A DNA stretch of 64,000 nt from an uncultured Prevotellaceae bacterium (GTDB lineage Bacteria > Bacteroidota > Bacteroidia > Bacteroidales > Bacteroidaceae), in NCBI GenBank assembly GCA_947176895.1, contig CAMWSK010000006.1, positions 27,417 through 91,416 of the forward strand, read 5' to 3'. Made by a program: the position numbers and the translations under genes. Position 1 is the first letter of the stretch, and each line of letters begins with the position of its first letter. Positions 50,955-59,390 of this stretch are shown piece by piece. The notes under the pieces were generated by a model, which had not been told where the DNA came from, made no database searches, and worked only from the letters and a program-made list of their open reading frames with translations.

Positions 50955-51917
50955 ATGTCCTTTATCAACTTTCTCAGAAACTGGACGCTGCCCGTGGCCA
51001 TCGCCACGGGAGCGGCGGGCTATGCCCTGTTTCATCTGACGACAGCCCTGGACGCCGTCAGCGACTGGTATGTGCTGCACAACAACCTGCTGCTGAGTGT
51101 GCTCAACTTTCTGGTGCTTTACTTCACATTCTGCAAGATAGACTTCCGCAACATGCGCCCTGTGCCTTGGCACCTGCACATCCTGATGGCACAGACGTTC
51201 ATGGGCATCGTCGTGCTGTCCGGCGTGCTCTTTCTCACGGGCCATCCGCAATGGCTGGTCTTGGGTCAGGCCATGCTCATGTGTGTCATCTCGCCGAGCG
51301 CCAGCGCCGCCGCCGTGGTCACGGGCAAGCTGGGCGGACACCTGGAACAGATGATCACCTTCACCCTGCTGGGCAATGTGCTCAGCGCGGTGCTCATCCC
51401 CACGATGCTGCCCCATGTGGCCGCCGCCGGCACGGAGATCGGTGCCTGGGCTTTGGGGATGAAGATGCTGTGGAAGGTGGTGGTGGTGCTGTTGGTGCCC
51501 ATGCTGGCGGCGTGGCTCACGCGCCATGTGGCGCCCCGTGTGCATGAAAAAATCGTGGCCACGCGCAACCTGAGTTTCTATATGTGGGCGCTGTGCCTGA
51601 TGCTGGTGAGCGGCACGGCGGTGAAGGGCGTGGTGGACCTGTGGAGCGAGACGCCGCTGTGGCTGTTGCTGGCCGTGGCCTTCGGCTCGGCGCTGGCGTG
51701 TGTCGTGCAGTTCGCCGTGGGCAAACGGTTAGGGGGCCGCACGGACCACCGCATCGAGGCCGGTCAGGGTCTGGGGCAGAAGAACACCACCTTTGCCATC
51801 TGGATAGCCGCCTCGTTCCTGCATCCGCTGGCCTGCCTGGGCCCCGGATGCTATATTTTGTGGCAGAACCTGTTCAACAGTTGGCAGATTCAGCGCTACG
51901 AGAAGAGCCGCCGTTAA
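50955..51917 (+). CDS. SBF-like (bile acid:sodium symporter superfamily) transporter
   Basis: 320 residues with about nine hydrophobic segments. The start at 50955 (MSFINFLRNWTLPVAI) follows the small hairpin. Conserved-looking features are MLMCVISPSASAAAVVTGKLGGHLEQM (about 105-131) and GQGLGQKNTTFAIWIAASFLHPLACLGPG (about 265-293), which resemble the two crossing-helix regions of the SBF fold. The substrate is unknown and could be an organic anion. Its TAA stop shares the TTAA tetranucleotide with the stop of the convergent lipoprotein gene. Confidence 0.65.
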   Translation: MSFINFLRNWTLPVAIATGAAGYALFHLTTALDAVSDWYVLHNNLLLSVLNFLVLYFTFCKIDFRNMRPVPWHLHILMAQTFMGIVVLSGVLFLTGHPQWLVLGQAMLMCVISPSASAAAVVTGKLGGHLEQMITFTLLGNVLSAVLIPTMLPHVAAAGTEIGAWALGMKMLWKVVVVLLVPMLAAWLTRHVAPRVHEKIVATRNLSFYMWALCLMLVSGTAVKGVVDLWSETPLWLLLAVAFGSALACVVQFAVGKRLGGRTDHRIEAGQGLGQKNTTFAIWIAASFLHPLACLGPGCYILWQNLFNSWQIQRYEKSRR

Positions 51918-52321
51918 AGGGGGGCGACCACGCGCCACGTGCCGTCCTTCTCTTTTCTTATTTTCAGGTCGATGCTTTTGACTTGGTCTTTCAGGGTGAC
52001 GATGGCTTCGTCGCCCTTTTCTTTTACTTCGGCCACGGAGGCCTCTTTCAGGATGCGCCGGATGATGTCCTTTTGCACGGGGGCCACATCCTTGGCCGCC
52101 TTCCGTGCATCCTCCATGGCGCTTTGCAGCTCGTCGGCCGTCATGTCGGCATAGCCGGCGGTGAGCTTGATGATGGACTCGGCATCCATGGTGCCGATGG
52201 CTTCCAGGTAGGCTTCCGCGGCCTCCTTGGGTGTTTTGGGGTTTGTGTCCGCGCCGCAGGCCGCCGGCAGGGTGATGATGGCGGTCAGGGCCAGGGCAGT
52301 CCATGTCTTTTTCATGTTCAT
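51914..52321 (-). CDS. DUF4878-like lipoprotein
   Basis: 135 residues. Lipoprotein signal MNMKKTWTALALTAIITLPAACG, with the lipobox Cys at about 22; a second Met at codon 3 is an alternative start. The mature part TPKEAAEAYLEAIGTMDAESIIKLTAGY, ending in DLKIRKEKDGTWRVVAPL, has the helix-then-sheet (NTF2-like) pattern of DUF4878 proteins of unknown function. It is convergent with the transporter gene and overlaps it by four bases at the shared TTAA. Confidence 0.75.
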   Translation of the reverse strand: MNMKKTWTALALTAIITLPAACGADTNPKTPKEAAEAYLEAIGTMDAESIIKLTAGYADMTADELQSAMEDARKAAKDVAPVQKDIIRRILKEASVAEVKEKGDEAIVTLKDQVKSIDLKIRKEKDGTWRVVAPL

Positions 52322-52351
52322 GGTTGTGGGATGGGTGTTTGTATTACCTTA

Positions 52352-52359
52352 CGAAGGTA
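52352..52359 (-). promoter_or_regulatory. -7 box of the DUF4878 lipoprotein gene
   Basis: TACCTTCG on the minus strand (one change from consensus), 31 bp before the start. Confidence 0.4.
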
Positions 52360-52503
52360 GCGAAAATGTGTGTACAATTCTTGCTTTTATAAAGAAAGTT
52401 CCTTGTTTTTATGCAGAGGACGGTTGTGTAATATGGTATTCGCCCAAATAATACGTCCGTTGTTTGATAACGAAAAGATTGGGAGCATTTTTTTAAACTC
52501 CTG

Positions 52504-52535
52504 TTTGCCTGTTTCTGATGAATTGTGTATCTTCG
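52504..52535 (+). promoter_or_regulatory. Promoter of the GH95/DUF5703-like cluster
   Basis: TTTG (52504-52507), 20 nt, TATCTTCG (52528-52535), 64 bp before the first ATG. Apart from this and the divergent promoter, the 277-bp gap holds nothing visible. Confidence 0.6.
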
Positions 52536-52598
52536 TTGTCAGAGTGACCGTGAAAACCTGAACAGACGAAGACATTACCTAAAAACATACTCGTCACT

Positions 52599-55193
52599 AT
52601 GAACTTACTACGACAAACAAGTATGGCCATGTTCATGGCCCTTGCCCTGCCTGCTGCCGCCCATTGCGCGAACATTGAAGGCACGGCTGCCGTCAATTCC
52701 GTGCGCAAGCACGGCATGCTGGCCGTGGACCGGCCCCATCTGGAGATTTACCGCGGCGACAAGAGCGCCTTTCTGACGGTGAAGGCCGACACGGACTTCA
52801 CCTTTACCACTGCGGATGCGGAGGCAGAGAACCCCTTGGTGCGCGTGACGCGCGTGAACAATGAACTGCTGCGCTTGGATGTCTGCGACCCCGACGCCAA
52901 GAAAAACGCTTCCACCCATCTCATCCTGCGCTCGGCCGACGGGCGTGAGCTGCGCGTGCCCGTGCGGCGTCTGACCTCTGTGAGCGCAGCCGACCGCGAC
53001 TATATGACGCGTAAGGCACCGTCCATCACCGTGACGTGGAGCGAGCCGTTTTCGTACGAGAGCATCCGTTCCATCAGCACGCATAAGGGTCCCTATCTGG
53101 GCAACGGCGACGTTGGCGTGCTGGCCCACACCGACTATAAGACGCAGACGTTGAAGATATCGAAGGTGGACTTCGTGAGCGACGGCTTCAACGACTGGGC
53201 CGGCAATGGCGCTACGGCGCTGCCCGTGGGCGGCGTGAAGTTCACCGTGGAGGGTGCCAAGAATTCCTCTTCGTTCAGCTACACGATGGATGAGGCCAAC
53301 GCCCAACTGCGCATGACCACCGGCACGGCCAATCCGGTGCGGATGACCTCGTGGCTCTCGCGCGGCAGCAACTGGCTGGTGACGGAGCTTACCACCACTT
53401 CGGAGACACCCGTGAAGGTGTCGGTGGAGACCTATGCCGACAGCACCTACGAAGCCTACAAAGCCTTGGCCAACCTTTATGGCGATGTGATGCAGGTCAC
53501 GCGCATCACCAAACAGGTGGACGTGAACTGGAAGTCACGCGCCGCCATCACCTCGCGTGTGCTGGGCGCCGACGTGCTGGCCACGGCCAAGACCACGAGC
53601 ATGGCCTCGAACGAGTTTGAGGTGACCAACGCCGCACCCGTGTATGTGGTGACGATGGTGTCGGGCGGCGGCAAGACCAACAACCCGCAGACCAAGTGGG
53701 CGCGCGACGAGGTGGACGCCATGACGGTGGAGCGCCTGGACAGCCTGCGCCTTGACCTGGCCGACTGGTGGGCCGACATGTGGGCCCGCTCCTATGTGGA
53801 GACGGGCGACGAGGTGCTTGACCGACAATACCTGGCTTCCATCTATCAGATGGCTTCGGCTCTGGATGCCAACTCGCCCGCGTGCCCCGGCATGTTTGGT
53901 GTATGGAACATGGAGGACGAGATGATGCACCACGGCGACATCCACTTGAACTATAACACGCAGAGTGTGTTCTATAACGTATATTCCAGCAATCGCCCCG
54001 AGCTGGCCAACTCCTTCTACACCTTTGTGGAGAAGATGATTCCCGAGGGCCGCCGCCGTGCGAAGAATGACATGGGGAAGGTGCATTCCTCGCTGGCCGG
54101 AAAGTCATGCCGCGGTATCCTGTTCCCCGTGAGCGCCATGGGCATCGGCGCCTTCTTCGGCGATTATTGGAACCAGTCCATCAACGCGCCTTTCAACGTG
54201 CCGCTCTTCAACTTCGGATATGAGTACACGATGGACATGGACTTCCTGCGCGACCACACCTACCCCTACCTGCGCGAGATAGGCGACTTCTATGAGGACT
54301 ATATCTGGAAGGAACCCTACGGCGACAGCTACCGCTATTGCATCCGCACCGGCGCCCACGAGGGTTCATGGGACCTGAACCCCTCGTCGGATGTGTGCTT
54401 CGTGGAGCTTACTTTCCGCCTGTTGGTGAAGTACAGCGAACTCTTGGGCGTGGATGCCGACCGCCGCGACTTGTGGAACGACATCCTCGGCCACCTGCCC
54501 ACCTATCAGGTGATGATGCCCCAGCACCAGCCCAACCAGGGAAAACCCGTCATTTCCAAGAACGAGAGCGAGGCCGGATGGGATTTCCCCAACCACGCCA
54601 TCAACTTGCACTGCATCTATCCCACGGAGGTGCTCAACCGCTACTCGCCGGCCGACAGCGTGGAGTATGGCCGCAACACCGTCTATTATTATGAGGTGGA
54701 TCAGAACGGATTCACCGAGTGTGCCCACGAACTGGGCATGAACGCCTTTGGCATGGCTGCACGCATGGGCGGCTTCGACCCCAACATGCTGCTCTCGAAA
54801 TTGCGCGTCTGGGCCGACCGGGCCATGAAGAATCTGGTGGTGTGGGAAGGCATGGAGAAGATTTCCATTATCGAGAGCGTGAACTCGATGATGATGGAGA
54901 GCACGAACGGTATCCTGCTCTTCTATCCCTGCTGGCCCGAGGGGCGCAAGGCTTCGTTTACCCGCCTGCGTGCCAAGGGCGCCTTCCTGGTGAGTGCCGC
55001 CTACGACGGCAGCGAGGTGCAGCCCATCGAACTCTTGAGCGAAAAGGGATGCCCCTGCACCTTCACCAACCCCTGGCCCGGCCAAGAGGTGACGGTGAAG
55101 GCCGGTGGAGTGGCGCAGCCCCTGACGCAGGACGGCGACCGTTTCACCTTCGCCACCACGGCAGGCACCACCTACACCATCAGCAAGCGATAA
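52599..55193 (+). CDS. GH95/DUF5703-like glycoside hydrolase, paralog 1
   Basis: 864 residues with a signal peptide (MNLLRQTSMAMFMALALPAAAHC). An N-terminal beta module (about 30-140) precedes a GH95-like N domain (GPYLGNGDVGVLA, about 166-178) and an (alpha/alpha)6 barrel. The HxNxN catalytic signature is present as DIHLNYNTQ (His449, Asn451, Asn453). The usual FQIDGNFG block is replaced by ISIIESVNS, so the base-activating Asp may be a Glu. It is probably a distant exo-acting enzyme on a plant or host glycan, specificity unknown. It is similar along its whole length to the product of 56613-59195. Confidence 0.7.
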   Translation: MNLLRQTSMAMFMALALPAAAHCANIEGTAAVNSVRKHGMLAVDRPHLEIYRGDKSAFLTVKADTDFTFTTADAEAENPLVRVTRVNNELLRLDVCDPDAKKNASTHLILRSADGRELRVPVRRLTSVSAADRDYMTRKAPSITVTWSEPFSYESIRSISTHKGPYLGNGDVGVLAHTDYKTQTLKISKVDFVSDGFNDWAGNGATALPVGGVKFTVEGAKNSSSFSYTMDEANAQLRMTTGTANPVRMTSWLSRGSNWLVTELTTTSETPVKVSVETYADSTYEAYKALANLYGDVMQVTRITKQVDVNWKSRAAITSRVLGADVLATAKTTSMASNEFEVTNAAPVYVVTMVSGGGKTNNPQTKWARDEVDAMTVERLDSLRLDLADWWADMWARSYVETGDEVLDRQYLASIYQMASALDANSPACPGMFGVWNMEDEMMHHGDIHLNYNTQSVFYNVYSSNRPELANSFYTFVEKMIPEGRRRAKNDMGKVHSSLAGKSCRGILFPVSAMGIGAFFGDYWNQSINAPFNVPLFNFGYEYTMDMDFLRDHTYPYLREIGDFYEDYIWKEPYGDSYRYCIRTGAHEGSWDLNPSSDVCFVELTFRLLVKYSELLGVDADRRDLWNDILGHLPTYQVMMPQHQPNQGKPVISKNESEAGWDFPNHAINLHCIYPTEVLNRYSPADSVEYGRNTVYYYEVDQNGFTECAHELGMNAFGMAARMGGFDPNMLLSKLRVWADRAMKNLVVWEGMEKISIIESVNSMMMESTNGILLFYPCWPEGRKASFTRLRAKGAFLVSAAYDGSEVQPIELLSEKGCPCTFTNPWPGQEVTVKAGGVAQPLTQDGDRFTFATTAGTTYTISKR

Positions 55194-55227
55194 ACCAACC
55201 AACAAGAACCCTTAAAACACATTTGTC

Positions 55228-56592
55228 ATGATGAATACACTACGACAAACAAGTATGGCCATGTTCATGGCCGCAGCCTTGCCAGCCACAGCCGACCGCG
55301 TGGATTTTGAAGCCCTGCCTCAGGCAGAGTCCGTGAGCCTGACCCTGGATGCCGGCATCAGCGGCCTGGTGCGCTGGGCCGACGGCACCACCGAGACCGT
55401 CACCTTCGACGGCACACTAAAGACCATCCAACTGAAATCATCCGCCTTCAGCATCGAGACCGCCGAAAGCATCCGCTATGTGGTGTGCCCCGACAATCCG
55501 CTGACAAGCATCGACCTCACGAATGCCCCCTATGTGCGGGGCCTGTATGCCCGGAACTGTCGGCTGACGGACCTTAAGCCCGGCGTGGCCACCGCCCTGA
55601 ATGTGCTGCACGTCTCCGGCAATCCCGCTTTGGGCGAAAAGCTGGCATCGCTCTCGCTGCCCGCGCTCAGCTTCCTGGGTGCCGCCGAGTGCGAGCTGTC
55701 CCAACTGCCCGGTGCCGATGCGGTGCCCGCCTTGGAGGGCCTTTGGGCGTGGGGCAACAAGCTTACCTCCGCACCCGTGGTGGGGAGGACGAACTGTGAG
55801 CAGGCGCTTCTGCAGGACAACCGGCTCTCCACCCTTGCCGTCTCGCCTGCGCTCCGCACCCTTTGCGTGTCGGGAAACAAGTTGCGCCGGCTCGACCTCA
55901 AGGCATGCAACCGCCTGGAGACCCTCGATGCCGCCCACAACATCGTGCGCATCCTCTATACCTCGCCCGCCAGCGCCTCCACGCTGCGCTACCTGTATGT
56001 CAACGACAACGCGCTGGACTATGCCGACATGCCCACGCTGTCGGATGCCGACGGGAACTGTTACCTGACCGATATGGCGCTCGACACCCAGGCCGAGCTG
56101 AAGATCGCCTCTACGCTGCAACCGGATGCCGAGGTGAGCCTGGCCACGTTCGTCGCCGCCAACCAGTGGGGCAAGCAGCTTGAGGCTGAGGTGACGTGGA
56201 CGGACAAGGACGGCAATGCCCTCGTCCCCGGCAAGGACTATGTGGACAAGGGCGGCTATGTCTACACCTTCCTGAAGGGCTTCGACGGGGTGAAGGCCAC
56301 CGCCACCTGTGCCGACTATCCCGGCATGACGCTCGTCACCGGCGAAATGCACGTCAACGCCCCCACGGCCATCGCGGGCGTGAATGACGACAATGCCGCC
56401 TTGAACATCACGGTTGACGGTTGCCGGCTCAGCGTGTCGGCAGACAGTCCCGCTCTGGTGACGGTGAACGATGCCGCAGGCCGTGTGTTGCGCTCGGGTG
56501 TGCTCCGGGGCACCTGGACGGCTCATCTGCCCGCAGGCGTCTATCTGGTGAACAGCCGTAAAGTGGTTGTTGGTAACGGCTTGTCTAACTAA
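55228..56592 (+). CDS. Secreted leucine-rich-repeat protein
   Basis: 454 residues with a signal peptide nearly identical to that of the upstream enzyme (LRQTSMAMFMAAALPAT). The middle (about 80-270) carries irregular leucine-rich repeats (LTDLKPGVATALNVLHVSGNP, LRTLCVSGNKLRRLDLKACN and similar). A beta-sandwich-like region follows (about 290-380), and the C-terminus (LRSGVLRGTWTAHLPAGVYLVNSRKVVV) is a Bacteroidales secretion-type tail. No catalytic motif. It lies 34 bp after paralog 1 and 20 bp before paralog 2, so all three are probably one operon. It may help bind or display the substrate (inference). Confidence 0.7.
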   Translation: MMNTLRQTSMAMFMAAALPATADRVDFEALPQAESVSLTLDAGISGLVRWADGTTETVTFDGTLKTIQLKSSAFSIETAESIRYVVCPDNPLTSIDLTNAPYVRGLYARNCRLTDLKPGVATALNVLHVSGNPALGEKLASLSLPALSFLGAAECELSQLPGADAVPALEGLWAWGNKLTSAPVVGRTNCEQALLQDNRLSTLAVSPALRTLCVSGNKLRRLDLKACNRLETLDAAHNIVRILYTSPASASTLRYLYVNDNALDYADMPTLSDADGNCYLTDMALDTQAELKIASTLQPDAEVSLATFVAANQWGKQLEAEVTWTDKDGNALVPGKDYVDKGGYVYTFLKGFDGVKATATCADYPGMTLVTGEMHVNAPTAIAGVNDDNAALNITVDGCRLSVSADSPALVTVNDAAGRVLRSGVLRGTWTAHLPAGVYLVNSRKVVVGNGLSN

Positions 56593-56612
56593 GAAATTCC
56601 CTAATTCGTAAT

Positions 56613-59195
56613 ATGAAAAAGAATATGATTTGCGGAGCCTTGGTGCTCCTCCTTCTGGCTCCCGCCACGGCACAATCCAAGACAGCCGCCGACGGGCGCA
56701 AGCATGGCCTGCTGGCCGTGGACCGGCCCACCATCGAGGCCTGTCGCGGCGACAAAAGCGCCTTCCTGAGTGTGAAGGCCGCCGGCGAGTTCACTTTCAC
56801 CACCGCCGATGCCGGTGCCGAAAACCGGATGTTCAGCGTGACACGGGTGACCGATGACCTGCTCCGGCTTGACTTCAGCGAACCGATGGCTGACACCGAT
56901 GCCGCCGTCGACCTCATCCTCCGCTCCGCCGACGGGCGCGAACTGCGTGTGCCCGTGAAGCGCATGGCCTCCGTGTCCGGAGCCGACCGCGACTACATGA
57001 AGCGCAAGGCCCCGCTCATCACCGTGAACTGGACGGCTCCTTTCTCCTATGAAAGCATCAAGACGAACCATGCGCCCAAGGGTCCCTACCTGGGCAACGG
57101 CGATGTGGGTGTGGTGGCCGCCACCGACTACAATGCCCACATGTTGCGCATCTCGAAGGCCGACTTCGTGACCGACGGATGGAGCGACTGGGCCGGTTCG
57201 GGCGCCTCCGCCCTGCCTGTGGGCGGTGTCAACTTTATCGTTGAGGGAGAGAAGAACGCCTCCGCCTTTTCCTATACGATGGACCAGCCCAATGCCCGCC
57301 TGTGCATGACCAGCGGCACCGACCGCCCCGTGGAGATGACCTCGTGGGTGGCCCGCGGCAGCAACTTCCTGGTGACCGAGCTGACCACCGCGTCGGCCAC
57401 GCCCGTGAAGGTGAGGGTGGAGACCTACGCCGACAGCACCAATGCCACTTACTCCTCCGTTGCCGCCCTTTACGACAACGTGATGCAGGCCACCCGCATC
57501 ACCCGCAGGGACAACGTGGCGTGGACATCCCGCGCCGCCATCACCTCGCGCGTGGTGGGCACCGATGTGGCGGCTGCCTACAAAACGTCCCGCAAGGCCT
57601 CCAACGAGTTCGAGGTGAGCAGCGCGGCACCCGTGTATGTGGTGACCATGGTGTCGGGCGGCGGCAAGACGAACAACCCCGAGGCCAAGTGGGCCCGCGA
57701 CCAGGTCAACGCTATGGACGAGGCCAAGGTGGACAGCCTGCGCGGCAGCCATGCCGCCTGGTGGACTGACATGTGGGCCCGCTCCTATGTGGAGACCGGA
57801 GACCCCGTGCTCGACCGCCAATACCTCACCTCCGTCTATCTGCTGGCTTCGGCGCTCGACAAGGACGCTCCTGTGTGCCCCGGCATGTATGGCGTGTGGA
57901 ACATGGAGGACAACATGATGTATCACGGCGACATCCACCTCAACTATAACACGCAGGGCGGTTTCTACAGCCTCTACTCCGCCAACCGTCCCGAGCTGGC
58001 CATGCCCTTCTACCGCTTCGTGGAGCTGATGATTCCCGAGGGGCAGCGCCGTGCCAAAGGAGACTTGCAGAACGTGCACAGCTCGCTGGCCGGAAAATCA
58101 TGCCGCGGCGTGCTCTTCGCCACCAGCGCCCTGGGCGTGGGAGCCTTCTATGGTCCCTATTGGATGCAGACCATCAACGCCCCCTTCAACGTGCCTTTCT
58201 TCAATTGGGGGTATGAATACACGGGCGACATGGATTTCCTGCGCGAGCATACCTATCCCTTCCTGCGCGAGATAGGCGATTTCTATGAGGACTATCTGGA
58301 AAAGGAACCTTACGGAGACACTTACCGCTATTGCATCCGCACCGGTGCCCACGAGAACTCCTGGGACCTCAATCCCTCGTCCGACCTCTGCTTCGTGGAA
58401 CTGACCTTCAAGATGCTGCTCAAGTATAGCAAGCTGCTGGGCGTGGATGCCGACCACCACGACCTGTGGAACGACATCGTGGGCCACCTGCCCACCTATC
58501 AGGTGATGATGCCCCAGCATACGCCCAACCAGGGCAAGCCCATCTACTCCAAGAACGAAAGTCCCGAGGGATGGGACGCTCCCAACCATGCCATCCAGAT
58601 GCACCCCGTGTATCCCACTGAGGTGCTCAACATCGACTCTCCCGCCGACAGCGTGGAGATTGCCCGCAACACCATCTATTATTATGAGGTGGACCAGAAC
58701 GGTTTCACCGGCTGCATGAACGAGCTGGGCCTGGGTGCCTTCGTGATGGCCGCCCGCGTGGGCCTCGATCCCGACATCCTGCTGGCCAAGATGCGCGAGC
58801 TGGCCGACCGCGCCGAGAAGAACCTGCTCATCCACGACGGCCACCACTGCCTGGAGAAGACCGCCATCATCGAATCCATCAACTCGATGATGCTGCAGAG
58901 CACCAACGAGACGCTGCGCTTCTTCCCCTGTTGGCCCAAGGGCCGTCCCGCCTCGTTCACCCGTCTGCGCACCAAGGGCGCTTTCCTGGCCTCGGCCATT
59001 TATAACGGCGAGGAGGTGATGTCCGTCGAGCTGTTCAGCGAGAAAGGGAATCCCTGCCGCTTCGTCAATCCCTGGCCGGGTCATGAGGTGGAGGTGATGG
59101 CCGACGGCGCCAAACAGAATGTTACGGCCCTCGGAGAAGACAAGTTCACCTTCCCCACCGTGGCCGGCACCACCTACACCATCCGCAAGCGTTGA
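56613..59195 (+). CDS. GH95/DUF5703-like glycoside hydrolase, paralog 2
   Basis: 860 residues, collinear with paralog 1 (for example KHGxLAVDRP, GDKSAFL, SADGRELRVPV, GPYLGNGDVGV, MPQHxPNQGKP). The signal peptide is different (MKKNMICGALVLLLLAPATAQ). The catalytic signature DIHLNYNTQ gives His442, Asn444 and Asn446, and the region equivalent to the base-activating Asp again reads IIESINS. The C-terminal beta domain ends FTFPTVAGTTYTIRKR, without a secretion-type tail. Divergence is greatest in the signal peptide and surface loops, suggesting an old tandem duplication with related but possibly different specificity. Confidence 0.7.
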   Translation: MKKNMICGALVLLLLAPATAQSKTAADGRKHGLLAVDRPTIEACRGDKSAFLSVKAAGEFTFTTADAGAENRMFSVTRVTDDLLRLDFSEPMADTDAAVDLILRSADGRELRVPVKRMASVSGADRDYMKRKAPLITVNWTAPFSYESIKTNHAPKGPYLGNGDVGVVAATDYNAHMLRISKADFVTDGWSDWAGSGASALPVGGVNFIVEGEKNASAFSYTMDQPNARLCMTSGTDRPVEMTSWVARGSNFLVTELTTASATPVKVRVETYADSTNATYSSVAALYDNVMQATRITRRDNVAWTSRAAITSRVVGTDVAAAYKTSRKASNEFEVSSAAPVYVVTMVSGGGKTNNPEAKWARDQVNAMDEAKVDSLRGSHAAWWTDMWARSYVETGDPVLDRQYLTSVYLLASALDKDAPVCPGMYGVWNMEDNMMYHGDIHLNYNTQGGFYSLYSANRPELAMPFYRFVELMIPEGQRRAKGDLQNVHSSLAGKSCRGVLFATSALGVGAFYGPYWMQTINAPFNVPFFNWGYEYTGDMDFLREHTYPFLREIGDFYEDYLEKEPYGDTYRYCIRTGAHENSWDLNPSSDLCFVELTFKMLLKYSKLLGVDADHHDLWNDIVGHLPTYQVMMPQHTPNQGKPIYSKNESPEGWDAPNHAIQMHPVYPTEVLNIDSPADSVEIARNTIYYYEVDQNGFTGCMNELGLGAFVMAARVGLDPDILLAKMRELADRAEKNLLIHDGHHCLEKTAIIESINSMMLQSTNETLRFFPCWPKGRPASFTRLRTKGAFLASAIYNGEEVMSVELFSEKGNPCRFVNPWPGHEVEVMADGAKQNVTALGEDKFTFPTVAGTTYTIRKR

Positions 59196-59241
59196 GCGGC
59201 GTGTGAAGGCCGACAAAACGGTTGAGGCCGTTTCGTGATGT

Positions 59242-59281
59242 ACAGTGCCCCAAAAGTCCTGCAGGACTTTTGGGGCACTGT
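59242..59281. terminator. 40-bp perfect palindrome between convergent genes
   Basis: 59242-59261 is the exact reverse complement of 59262-59281, centred on CTGCAG with no spacer. It lies between the second glycosidase gene and mutY and probably acts as a two-way terminator. Confidence 0.8.
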
Positions 59282-59293
59282 CTTGTTGGCGGA

Positions 59294-59390
59294 GAAAAAA
59301 CATCAACACGTTTTTGAAAAACATGTTCATGTTTTTCAAAAAGATGAACATGTTTTCACCGACACATCAACATGTGTTTTATGTGTCGGT
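59294..59390. repeat. CATG 21-bp tandem repeat, block D
   Basis: Units of about 21 bp with AAAACATGTTCATGTTTTTC-type sequence (59294-59358). Then comes a modified unit that forms a hairpin, ACCGACACAT with ATGTGTCGGT (59358-59390), running into the last codons of mutY. On the minus strand the unit order matches blocks A and B. Confidence 0.85.

Noticed and set aside
19867..59390. CATG repeat blocks as CRISPR arrays
   Set aside because: Units are directly adjacent, with no unique spacers, and no cas genes are present.
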